A stretch of DNA of 24,365 nucleotides from the NCBI GenBank assembly GCA_020635715.1, contig JACJZG010000027.1, positions 1-24,365 of the forward strand, read 5' to 3'. This DNA comes from Flavobacteriales bacterium. Its GTDB lineage: Bacteria; Bacteroidota; Bacteroidia; Flavobacteriales_F; PHOS-HE28. Below are positions 14,275 to 21,098 of this stretch, one piece after another. The translations under genes and the position numbers were made by a program. How positions within the stretch are numbered: position 1 is the stretch's first letter; every line of letters starts with the position of its first letter. The notes below the pieces were generated by a model. The model was not told where the DNA came from. It saw only the letters and a list, made by a program, of their open reading frames with translations, and made no database searches.

Positions 14275-14876
14275 GCCGACCTTCATTGAACGCGGCAGCT
14301 GCGGCCGCAAAGACACCCGCCGCCTACCAGGAGTTCTTCGAAGGGATCGTGGCCAGCGGCCAGCCCTATGGTCCGCCGGGTGGTGGTTATGGCGCCGACT
14401 ACACCAAGTTGAACCTGGCCCGTACGCGGAGGATCAGGAAGACCCTGAAGGTCCTTCCCGTTGTGCAGTCCGCCATGGAGGCTGCTCCACCGATGACCTG
14501 GTTGGTGATCACCGAGCCGTGGTGTGGCGATAGTGCCCAGAACCTGCCCGTGCTGGAGGCGCTGGCGGAACTTGCACCTGCCATCGATCTACGCATCGCG
14601 TTGCGCGATAGCACCGATCTGATCGAAGACCACCTCACGAACGGCGCGCGCAGCATCCCGAAGCTCATCGCCTTCGATCCGGCCACCGAGCAGGTTCTCT
14701 TCAGCTGGGGTCCACGTCCGCACGGTGGCCATGCGCTGGTGATGGGCGAGAAGGAGAAGCCCGAGAACGAGCGCCTTTCCAAAGAGGCCCTGGCCGAAGC
14801 ACTGCATCGCTGGTACCACGAGAACGCCGGGTTGGAAGTGCAGCAGGAGATCGCAGCCTGCCTGGCGAGCCTGTAG
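14271..14876 (+). CDS. Thioredoxin-family protein with single-Cys WCGDS site
   Basis: A 201-residue protein with a central thioredoxin-like fold: strand MTWLVITEPWCGDSAQNLPVL, IDLRIALRD, then the cis-Pro loop NGARSIPKLIAF (Pro130) and a SWGPRP segment. The active site WCGDS keeps Cys85 but has Ser88 where the resolving Cys would be, so a normal dithiol cycle is not possible; the family is widespread in Bacteroidota (Thioredoxin_9-like). No signal peptide is seen, so it is probably cytoplasmic. The start is GTG at 14271, set by a GTGA overlap with the preceding stop. It is last of the def operon. Its substrate is unknown; a monothiol or non-redox role is inference. Confidence 0.85.
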   Translation: MSRPSLNAAAAAAKTPAAYQEFFEGIVASGQPYGPPGGGYGADYTKLNLARTRRIRKTLKVLPVVQSAMEAAPPMTWLVITEPWCGDSAQNLPVLEALAELAPAIDLRIALRDSTDLIEDHLTNGARSIPKLIAFDPATEQVLFSWGPRPHGGHALVMGEKEKPENERLSKEALAEALHRWYHENAGLEVQQEIAACLASL

Positions 14877-14977
14877 CCTGTCAGAAGCTTCACCGATCGA
14901 GCGGGTGTGCACGTTGATGCGGGTCGGAGCCTGACAAGGATCCGCTTTATCCCTATTTTCCGGGATCACCACCTCCC

Positions 14978-16702
14978 ATGAAGCGACTGTTACCCCTTCT
15001 GCCGCTCTTCCTTCCCGCCGTCCTCAGCGCCCAAACGGTGCTGTTCGAGGAAGGGTTCGAAGGCACGCCCGCCTTCACGCTCAATACCACCGATGTGTCC
15101 TCCGCGGCGGGTGGTGCGAACACCTGGCTGATCAACGACGCATATACCGGCGGTTCTGGTGAGATCGAGTGCTTCGGCCTGCCCTTCGGCTTCACGGTGC
15201 CGAATACGGCCGGACAACCTGCTGGCATAGCCGATGCCAATGGAGCCTACCTGCACATCACCAGCGAGGCGGCCATCGCGAGCGGCGTCCAGAACTGCTG
15301 TTTCGCTGCGGCCGACGGCTTCTGCACCGATGCGGCCAACCACTTCGCGGCCATGAGCACCGATGTGTCGACCGTTGGACAAGGGGAGGTGAGCCTCTCG
15401 TTCTGGTGGCTCTGCGGTGGTGGCAACAACAACTACGGCGAGGTCTACTACAGCACGAACGGTGGGAATGCCTGGTCGGCCATCACCACGCCCATCGCTC
15501 AATACCGCAACCAGAGCGCCTGGGTGCAGCAGACCATCACGCTTCCCGCTTTTGCGGAGCAGGTGCAACTGCGCTTCGGCTTCCGCTTCGTGAACGGTAC
15601 GGCGCTCAACGCCAGCGATCCGGGTTTCGGGGTGGATGACGTGCGTATCACGGCCAGTGCCGCCACCAACAGCATCTCGACCGGGAGCCTCACACCGCTG
15701 AGCTATTGCCAGGGTGCGACGGTGGAGGTGCCCTTCACGATCGTCGGCAGCTTCAATGCGGGCAACACCTTCACGGCGGAGCTTTCCAACGCATCGGGCA
15801 GTTTCGCGGCACCGGTGACCATCGGCAGCATCGCGGGTAGCGGGGCCGGCACCATCAATGCGACGATCCCGCCCGGCACCCCTGTTGGTACGGGCTATCG
15901 GATCCGCGTGGTGAGCGATGACCCGCCCGTGGAGGGCCTGGCCAACACCGCGAACCTGCAAGTGGTGGCCGCACCATTCGCCGGCAATGATGTGGACGTG
16001 GCGCACTGCACCTCCGATCCCATACCAGACCTGCTGGCGCTGGTGGATGGTGGTGCCTCCAATGGCGACTTCTACTACCAAGGGCTGCAGTTGCTGCCTG
16101 ACCTCACCGAGCCGGGCGACTACGAGGTCTTGTATATCGTTCCAGGTGCGGGGGGCTGTGCTGCGGATACCGCCGAGTTCGTTATCACCGTGTTGGCTGC
16201 ACCCAATGCTGGGACCGGGGTCTCCATCACCGTCTGTGCATACGATGCGAGCTTCGCGCTCTTCGACCTTTTGTCGGGTTCGCCGGAGAGTTCCGGTGTG
16301 TGGAATGATCCGGAAGGAGCGGTGCACAGCGGCTCCTTCGATCCGGCCGTTGATGAGCCCGGCTTATACACCTACGAAGTCGTCGGTGAGGCGCCCTGTG
16401 ATCCGGACCGCGCCTTCATCGCCATCGCCGTCGACCCGTGCGTGGGCATCGCCGAACGTGCAGTGGATCCGGTGCGTTGGCTGGGGCAGGAGGGTGATGC
16501 GCAACTCTTCCGGGCGCCTGCGAACACCAGTTTGCAACAGGTGCAGGTGCTTGACGCGACCGGTCGTTCCATGCACGTTGGCGCGACCTTGCAACGGCAG
16601 GGTGATCGGATCCGCATCGGCTTCGCGGGCATGCCCACCGGCCTCTATTTCGTTCGCTTCAACCAACAGCCCGTGATGCGCGTGGTGCATTCGGCGCGTT
16701 GA
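14978..16702 (+). CDS. Secreted multidomain protein with T9SS sorting domain
   Basis: A 574-residue protein: signal peptide (1-~18, LSA|Q), a jelly-roll or MAM-like domain (about 20-225; FEEGFEG, VSLSFWWLCGGGNNNYGEVYYSTNGG, and a closing GFGVDDVRI), Ig/fibronectin-like repeats (about 230-485, with Cys pairs such as YCQG, AHCTSDPIPDLLALVDGG and VCAYDASFALFDLLSG) and a T9SS type A sorting domain (about 495-574; VQVLDATGRSM, MPTGLYFVRF). Such proteins are carried over the outer membrane and anchored to the surface or released. There is no catalytic motif, so it may act in adhesion or ligand binding. A weak TATTTTCC box (14954-14961) precedes the ATG by 16 nt. It appears monocistronic. Confidence 0.85.
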   Translation: MKRLLPLLPLFLPAVLSAQTVLFEEGFEGTPAFTLNTTDVSSAAGGANTWLINDAYTGGSGEIECFGLPFGFTVPNTAGQPAGIADANGAYLHITSEAAIASGVQNCCFAAADGFCTDAANHFAAMSTDVSTVGQGEVSLSFWWLCGGGNNNYGEVYYSTNGGNAWSAITTPIAQYRNQSAWVQQTITLPAFAEQVQLRFGFRFVNGTALNASDPGFGVDDVRITASAATNSISTGSLTPLSYCQGATVEVPFTIVGSFNAGNTFTAELSNASGSFAAPVTIGSIAGSGAGTINATIPPGTPVGTGYRIRVVSDDPPVEGLANTANLQVVAAPFAGNDVDVAHCTSDPIPDLLALVDGGASNGDFYYQGLQLLPDLTEPGDYEVLYIVPGAGGCAADTAEFVITVLAAPNAGTGVSITVCAYDASFALFDLLSGSPESSGVWNDPEGAVHSGSFDPAVDEPGLYTYEVVGEAPCDPDRAFIAIAVDPCVGIAERAVDPVRWLGQEGDAQLFRAPANTSLQQVQVLDATGRSMHVGATLQRQGDRIRIGFAGMPTGLYFVRFNQQPVMRVVHSAR

Positions 16703-16708
16703 GCGTTC

Positions 16709-16729
16709 AACGGGGCGCGTCCGCCCGTT
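16709..16729. terminator. Candidate hairpin after the 14978-16702 gene
   Basis: AACGGG (16709-16714) pairs with CCCGTT (16724-16729) around a GC-rich 9-base loop, 7 nt after the stop codon. No U-tract follows, so termination is only suggested by position. Confidence 0.3.
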
Positions 16730-16749
16730 CACCGTGGAAGACCTTGCCC

Positions 16750-16779
16750 TTGGAAGGGTGAAGTGCCTCCTTATCTTTC
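16750..16779 (+). promoter_or_regulatory. Candidate promoter of the H1-like gene
   Basis: TTG (16750-16752), a 19-bp spacer and TATCTTTC (16772-16779; five of six fixed positions of TAnnTTTG). It gives a ~45-nt leader to the ATG at 16833. The same TATCTTTCG string occurs before the hydrolase gene at 18170. Confidence 0.5.
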
Positions 16780-16832
16780 GATGAACAGGATCGGCACCGT
16801 GTTGGTGACGGACCGTGAAACACGCAACACCT

Positions 16833-17564
16833 ATGGCTACCCCACGCAAGCAAGCACGTCGCGCCAAGGCGACGAAACCGGCGGCCCGCAAGAAGGCCGC
16901 GAAAGCTGCACGAACCACCAAAGCAGCGAAGCGCAAGACCGCAGTGGCGAAGAAGACCACCGCACGGAAGTCCGCAGCCAAGAAGGTGACAGCGAAGAAG
17001 GCCGCACTCAAGAAGTCGACCGCCAGGAAGGCTGCACCGAAGAAGGCCGCGAAGAAGGCAGCGAAGAAGTCCACGGCCCGAGCCGGCGGAAAGAAGGTCG
17101 CGCGGAAGTCCGCGGTGAAGAAGGTCGTTCGGAAGGCGGTGGTGAAGAAGTCGGCAGCGCCGAAGAAGGTCAGCGCGAAGCGGACCACAGGATCCGCAGT
17201 CAGAAAGGCAGCCCCACGCAAGAAGCCGGTCGTGCGCAAGGAACAGCCCGCACACGATCAAGCCCTCTATGCCAAGGAGGTGGAAGCCAGGGAGCACCAG
17301 CGGAAGGCACCGGTTCCGAAGGAGGACCATCATATGCCCGAGGCGGAACTGCCCAAGGCCACCTTCGACCCCACGCCGGACACCAACGTGCCACCGCGTG
17401 GACAGACCAGCCCGCACAATTACCAGAGCGAACGTGCTGCTGCGCTCCAACGCCAACGCGCCCGCTTCTCGCACAAGAGTATTCCGAACGCGACGGGACG
17501 GAAGGGCATGGGACGTCGCGGGCGGACCGGCAAAGGGAAGGGAACGGATCCAGCGGCCGGCTGA
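16833..17564 (+). CDS. Histone H1-like Lys/Ala-rich DNA-binding protein
   Basis: About 243 residues. Residues 1-~140 are almost only Lys, Ala, Arg, Thr, Ser and Val, with recurring KKAA, KKST and ARKA units like those of eukaryotic H1 tails and bacterial Hc1/Hc2 or AlgP-type proteins; this part would bind DNA or RNA by charge and is probably disordered. The last ~100 residues differ: a mixed, less basic stretch (HDQALYAKEVEAREHQRK, then a Pro/Asp region) and a Gln/Arg helix (SERAAALQRQRARFSHKS) with a Gly/Lys tail. I used ATG 16833 (MATPRKQARR); GTG 16815 is in frame upstream. Other frames across this low-complexity region are also open, but only this one gives a recognisable protein. A nucleoid role is inference. 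Confidence 0.75.
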   Translation: MATPRKQARRAKATKPAARKKAAKAARTTKAAKRKTAVAKKTTARKSAAKKVTAKKAALKKSTARKAAPKKAAKKAAKKSTARAGGKKVARKSAVKKVVRKAVVKKSAAPKKVSAKRTTGSAVRKAAPRKKPVVRKEQPAHDQALYAKEVEAREHQRKAPVPKEDHHMPEAELPKATFDPTPDTNVPPRGQTSPHNYQSERAAALQRQRARFSHKSIPNATGRKGMGRRGRTGKGKGTDPAAG

Positions 17565-17631
17565 TCGGTCGGCGATCGAACAGGACAAGACCCGCTCCGG
17601 CAGCCCGCCTTCCGGTTCCATCGGCCTGCGC

Positions 17632-17663
17632 TTGAACACCGCCAGCAGCCCATGCTACGTTCG
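17632..17663 (+). promoter_or_regulatory. Candidate promoter of the repeat lipoprotein gene
   Basis: TTG (17632-17634), a 21-bp spacer and TACGTTCG (17656-17663; five of six fixed positions of TAnnTTTG), 20 nt before the ATG at 17684. Both elements and spacing fit the Bacteroidota housekeeping promoter. Confidence 0.5.
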
Positions 17664-17683
17664 GTGCATCAAACGAATGAGCC

Positions 17684-18088
17684 ATGAAGACCAAGTTGAC
17701 AAGTGTGCAGGCGCTGGTGTTGTTGATGCTGTTCCTGGTCGGTAGTACCGCGCTGGTAGCCTGTAGGAGAGAGCCTCCGGTTCCGCCGATCGGGGTGGAT
17801 GATAACGGTGGAGGTGGCGGCCAGCCCGGCGATGACAACGGTGGGAACGGCAACGACGATCCTCCGGGTGATGACAACGGTGGGAACGGGAATGACGATC
17901 CTCCGGGTGATGACAACGGTGGGAACGGCAACGACGATCCTCCGGGTGATGACAACGGTGGGAACGGTAACGACGACCCTCCGGGTGATGACAACGGTGG
18001 GAACGGCAACGACGATCTTCCGGGTGATGACAACGGTGGGAACGGTAACGACGATCCTCCAGGCGATGACAATGGTGGTGGGAATTGA
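17684..18088 (+). CDS. Lipoprotein made of Asp/Asn/Gly/Pro tandem repeats
   Basis: A 134-residue predicted lipoprotein. The signal peptide ends in lipobox LVAC (Cys27). After a short linker (RREPPVPPIGVDDNGGGGG) the mature protein is only a 13-residue repeat, PGDDNGGNGNDDP, in six full copies and a shortened seventh. It is strongly acidic and probably disordered; the Asp/Asn/Gly spacing recalls calcium-binding repeats, but no known domain is present. DNA copies differ at very few bases, which points to recent expansion. All repeats keep the frame because the unit is 39 bp. It is flanked by its own promoter and by a strong hairpin after the stop. Function unknown; a surface spacer or ion-binding chain is speculation. 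Confidence 0.7.
   Translation: MKTKLTSVQALVLLMLFLVGSTALVACRREPPVPPIGVDDNGGGGGQPGDDNGGNGNDDPPGDDNGGNGNDDPPGDDNGGNGNDDPPGDDNGGNGNDDPPGDDNGGNGNDDLPGDDNGGNGNDDPPGDDNGGGN
17825..18085. repeat. 39-bp tandem repeat, six full copies plus partial seventh
   Basis: Units start at 17825, 17864, 17903, 17942, 17981 and 18020, with a shortened copy from 18059. The core is CCGGGTGATGACAAC followed by GGTGGGAACGG; copies differ mainly at wobble positions near the GGN-AAY codons, plus one CCT to CTT change in copy 5. The unit length is a multiple of three, so copy-number change would only lengthen or shorten the encoded protein. Confidence 0.95.
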
Positions 18089-18106
18089 GCGTTTGGCGTG
18101 ATCCAA

Positions 18107-18135
18107 GAGCGAGCCCCGGTATCCGGGGCTCGCTC
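18107..18135. terminator. Strong hairpin terminator after the repeat lipoprotein
   Basis: GAGCGAGCCCCGG (18107-18119) and its exact complement CCGGGGCTCGCTC (18123-18135) form a perfect 13-bp stem with loop TAT, followed by ATTTC. It starts 18 bp after the stop codon at 18088 and separates this gene from the next promoter. The T-run is short, so efficiency is uncertain. Confidence 0.75.
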
Positions 18136-18149
18136 ATTTCCGGGCCACC

Positions 18150-18157
18150 TATCTTTC
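18150..18157 (+). promoter_or_regulatory. Candidate -7 element of the 18170-19345 hydrolase gene
   Basis: TATCTTTC matches five of six fixed positions of TAnnTTTG and lies 12 nt before ATG 18170. If real, transcription would start near 18163-18165, which excludes the upstream ATG at 18161 as start codon. No -33 TTG is visible because the terminator hairpin occupies that position. Confidence 0.45.
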
Positions 18158-18169
18158 GTGATGCTTGGC

Positions 18170-19345
18170 ATGGATCGGAAGTTGAACGTGCTGTTGTTGC
18201 ACCTTCTTATTACCGCTTCGCTGGTGTGCGAGGCACAGGTCGAGACCTTCTTTGTACGACCCGTTCAGACGCATCCGGGCTATGATCCGTTGGAGGATAG
18301 CAGCGCGGTGAGCCGCAACACGCAGATGCAGGATGGTCGGCTCTTCCTGTTCATCGGGGGCACCTGGAGCAGTAGCTCCACCGAGTACAACGCCCTCCGG
18401 CTCTTCTCCGCCGGGATCGGCCTCGACTTCATCAACCTGAGCTATCCGAATGATGTGGCCACGGCCAGCCTGGCGGATGAAGCCGATACGCTGGTGTTCG
18501 ACAACTACCGGCAGGAGCTCTGCTTCGGTACGCCGCTGAGCGATGCGGTGGAGGTGGATAGCTTGAACGCGATCCATGCCCGCGCTCTGAACTTGCTGCG
18601 CTACCTGGACCTCACCTATCCGACGCAGGATTGGGAGCAATACCTGGCCGGCCCGGATGCATTGGACTGGTCACGGATCGTCGTGGGTGGTCACTCGCAG
18701 GGCTCAGGGCATGCCTGTTACCTGGCCAAGCAGTTCCCCGCGGAGCGCGTGCTCATGTTCTCCGGCCCGAACGACTACAGTGATGTGCACCTGAACGCTG
18801 CCCACTGGCTCCGACAACCCGGCGTTACACCGGTGGAACGCCACTTCTCCTACCTCAGCTTGAACGACGAGGCCGTACCCTACGCCAAGCAGTACACCGT
18901 GATCGATGGGCTCGGGATGCTGGCGAATGATGACTCCACCCATGTTGATGGAATGACTTCGCCCTACGGGAATTCACATTGCCTCTACACCACCCAGCCG
19001 CCCGGCCTCGTGCTGCTCGATCACAACGTGCCGGTGATGTACACGGCGACCAATGCGAGCGTGTGGACCTACATGCTCACCAGCGCCATCTCTACGGGCT
19101 TGCGCGAAGAGGTCTTCATTCCTGACCTATCCGTCCGTCCGAACCCTGCGCATTCCTTGGTCGAAGTCGTGGTACCGGAGACAGGCGATCGCAGCTCATA
19201 TGTCCTACGGGACCTCTCCGGGCGAACGGTGCACCGAGGAAGGGTGCCATCCACTGCATTGTTCATCCTCGACATCTCCGGCCTTGGCACGGGCTTGTAT
19301 CTGCTCGAGATCGATGGAAGCGTCGTGAAGGTGGTGAAGGAGTAG
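18170..19345 (+). CDS. Secreted alpha/beta hydrolase-like protein with T9SS sorting domain
   Basis: About 391 residues: signal peptide (1-~22, CEA|Q), a hydrolase-like domain and a T9SS sorting domain (about 310-391; LSVRPNPAHSLVEVVV, YVLRDLSGRTVHRG, LGTGLYLLEIDGSVVKVV). FLFIGGTWSSSS (60-71) may carry the oxyanion region, and Ser176 in GGHSQGSGHA is the evident nucleophile; the remaining triad (an Asp after LMFSGPND or LNDEAV, and a His near NSHC) is likely but not certain. The HSQGSGHA elbow resembles a group of uncharacterised exported hydrolases (BPSS1187-like). It is not close in sequence to the hydrolase at 6233-7414. ATG 18161 or an in-frame ATG at 18098 are alternative starts; promoter position and signal peptide favour 18170. 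Confidence 0.8.
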   Translation: MDRKLNVLLLHLLITASLVCEAQVETFFVRPVQTHPGYDPLEDSSAVSRNTQMQDGRLFLFIGGTWSSSSTEYNALRLFSAGIGLDFINLSYPNDVATASLADEADTLVFDNYRQELCFGTPLSDAVEVDSLNAIHARALNLLRYLDLTYPTQDWEQYLAGPDALDWSRIVVGGHSQGSGHACYLAKQFPAERVLMFSGPNDYSDVHLNAAHWLRQPGVTPVERHFSYLSLNDEAVPYAKQYTVIDGLGMLANDDSTHVDGMTSPYGNSHCLYTTQPPGLVLLDHNVPVMYTATNASVWTYMLTSAISTGLREEVFIPDLSVRPNPAHSLVEVVVPETGDRSSYVLRDLSGRTVHRGRVPSTALFILDISGLGTGLYLLEIDGSVVKVVKE

Positions 19346-19353
19346 AATGCGTG

Positions 19354-19378
19354 GGATCGACGTCGCGATCGTTGATCC
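19354..19378. terminator. Hairpin between convergent genes
   Basis: GGATCGACG (19354-19362) pairs with CGTTGATCC (19370-19378), nine pairs including one G-T, around a 7-base loop. It fills most of the 36-bp gap between the convergent hydrolase and nuclease genes, so it may terminate both. There is no T-tract. Confidence 0.4.
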
Positions 19379-19381
19379 GCC

Positions 19382-20272
19382 CTACCAAACCGGACCCGCA
19401 TCCACCTCGTTCTCCAGCGTCTCCTGCACATCGGTGGGCAGTGCGCTGAAGAGGTCGAGGCCGGTGCTCTGCTCAATGGCGTCCACCGTTGTGCGATAGG
19501 CGTACCACGGCTGACTGGTGGCGCCAGGGGTGTTCGGCATGTCCACCGCGATCAGGCGCGCACCATCGCTTACCACGCGGTCCAGGTCCTGGTCGCCATC
19601 GGGGATGATGAGCAGCACCTTCCAATAGCGCGCGGGAACGGCGATGGAGCCGCTGGCGATGGAAGTGGTGGTGCCGCCCAAGCTGCCCGTACCGCCCTCG
19701 CCGTAGCCACCGGCCAGGATGTACAATTCGTTGCCTTCGCCCATCACATCACGCGCGAAGGCCTCCAACTCGAACCAGGTGTCCTGGTTCATCTCGGGCG
19801 ATTGCGGCGCGATATTGGTCATCAGGAAGGTGACGGCATTGTCCTCCGCACTGCCGTCGCGGTCGTCGCTGGGGCAGAGGTGGCCGCGGTCGAAGCCCGT
19901 GCCGTTGTAGTTGAAGGTGTTCGCGGCGAAGAAGCTGGTGGGCAGCAAGGGGTCGGGCAGGAAGCAGTCGCAGCGCACGGCATCGCCCTTCCACGCGGTA
20001 TTCAGGTGCCAGCTCACCCAGCGCGCCTGGCCCCGGCTGTTGTCATAGCCCGCCACGTATTGCGGATGCACCACCAGGTAGTTGTTGATCGCCACGATGC
20101 TCGTGCTGGCACCGCTCGGGTTGCCCATCGCCATGTTGTCATCCCGTCCACCGGAACCAGTTGGCGTGGTGGGCTGCTCGGTGTCCGGCTCGGGGATGTC
20201 CACATCCTTCTGGCACCCGGCAAGCACGAGCAGGGTGGCGAACAGGAGGGTCGGGTATCGGCGCAGCAACAT
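19382..20272 (-). CDS. DNA/RNA non-specific endonuclease (NUC family) lipoprotein
   Basis: A 296-residue predicted lipoprotein: signal with lipobox LAGC (Cys20), a Pro/Thr linker (DIPEPDTEQPTTPTGSGG), then a Serratia-nuclease-type beta-beta-alpha-metal domain. The key motif is GFDRGHLCPSDDR, with catalytic His131 in DRGH (128-131); the Mg-binding Asn is probably Asn162 (PEMNQDTW), with TNIAPQ before it. Such enzymes cut DNA and RNA without sequence specificity and serve in nutrient scavenging or defence. Two cysteines (CDC at 101-103) near the domain start could form a bond. I placed the start at ATG 20272 from the lipoprotein signal; the frame stays open to 21100 but that part is antisense to the cupin gene. 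It is divergent from the cupin gene. Confidence 0.9.
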   Translation of the reverse strand: MLLRRYPTLLFATLLVLAGCQKDVDIPEPDTEQPTTPTGSGGRDDNMAMGNPSGASTSIVAINNYLVVHPQYVAGYDNSRGQARWVSWHLNTAWKGDAVRCDCFLPDPLLPTSFFAANTFNYNGTGFDRGHLCPSDDRDGSAEDNAVTFLMTNIAPQSPEMNQDTWFELEAFARDVMGEGNELYILAGGYGEGGTGSLGGTTTSIASGSIAVPARYWKVLLIIPDGDQDLDRVVSDGARLIAVDMPNTPGATSQPWYAYRTTVDAIEQSTGLDLFSALPTDVQETLENEVDAGPVW

Positions 20273-20422
20273 GATGGATCGGCCCGAAAGATGCGAAAAA
20301 GGGGAGGGGATGCCGACACGAATGCAACGGCTTTCATCTCCTTTCCAATGTGCCATGCGCCGTGCCCGTGCTTGTTCCAATGGTCGTTGATCGCTCAACT
20401 TCGTGGGACCATCCATCCTGCC

Positions 20423-20986
20423 ATGCAACGCGACCGCTTTCTCTTCGGCCTTGGTGCCATACTGCCCATCGCTTGGTCGACCGGAATTAAGGCCTGGTTC
20501 GGACCGGGCCAACGAGCACCCTTCAAGGTGAATGCCGGTGAGGCCCGTTCGGACAAGCGCTTCACCATGCGCGGCGTCACTCGGAACACCTTGGATGTGA
20601 AGGTGAGCGGTGATGATACCGAAGGGGCGCTCGCCGTGTTCGAGCAGACCGGCCACACCCCGAACGGCGGACCACCGTTGCACATCCACCTGGAGCAGGA
20701 CGAGTGGTTCTTCGTGCTCGAGGGGGAGTACCTGTTCCAGTGCGGCGATGAGCGCTGGCATGCGAAGGCCGGTGATACCATCTTCCTGCCCCGGCAGGTG
20801 CCGCATGCCTTCGTGCAACTCACCGAGCGGGCGCGCACCATCGTTTCCTACCAGCCCGCGGGGGCGATGGAAGCCTTCTTCCAGACCACCGATGCATGGA
20901 CAACACCGCCCACCGAAGCGGATGTGGCCGAGGTGTTCGCCGCGCACGGCATGCGGGTGGTGGGAGGTCCGCTGCGCGTGGAGTAA
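20423..20986 (+). CDS. Cupin-domain protein
   Basis: A 187-residue protein with a single cupin barrel. Motif 1 is GGPPLHIHLEQDEWFFVLEG with His87, His89 and Glu94; motif 2 is GDTIFLPRQVPHAF with His128. These four residues fit a typical metal site. A hydrophobic N-terminal stretch (FLFGLGAILPIAWSTGI, 6-22) may be a signal anchor. An aromatic-rich C-terminal part (AFFQTTDAWT...EVFAAHGMRVVGGPL) follows the barrel. Cupins of this layout include quercetin dioxygenase-like and many unknown proteins, so no reaction is assigned. ATG 20423 is placed at the start of recognisable sequence; a weak TTG-21-CAACTTCG promoter-like pair (20372-20403) lies upstream. It is divergent from the nuclease gene. Confidence 0.82.
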   Translation: MQRDRFLFGLGAILPIAWSTGIKAWFGPGQRAPFKVNAGEARSDKRFTMRGVTRNTLDVKVSGDDTEGALAVFEQTGHTPNGGPPLHIHLEQDEWFFVLEGEYLFQCGDERWHAKAGDTIFLPRQVPHAFVQLTERARTIVSYQPAGAMEAFFQTTDAWTTPPTEADVAEVFAAHGMRVVGGPLRVE

Positions 20987-21098
20987 CTGCGGAAAGAGGG
21001 CTTGTTGTGGCTTCCACGGGGAATGGTAGGACCTTGCCTTGGACGGAGGCCTTTTCTCAGATCGACTACTTTGCCCGCTCAACGAAAACATCTCCCGC

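Noticed and set aside
14990..16327. 445-codon minus-strand open frame
   Set aside because: Antisense to the T9SS protein gene at 14978-16702, whose signal peptide, domains and sorting tail are clear.
17825..18085. Possible CRISPR array
   Set aside because: The 39-bp units are directly contiguous without spacers and encode in-frame repeats; there are no cas genes.
16707..18171. Long alternative frames on both strands over the H1-like and repeat genes
   Set aside because: Low-complexity Lys/Ala codons and a 39-bp repeat keep other frames open by chance. Only frames starting at 16833 and 17684 give an H1-like protein and a lipobox lipoprotein with promoters.
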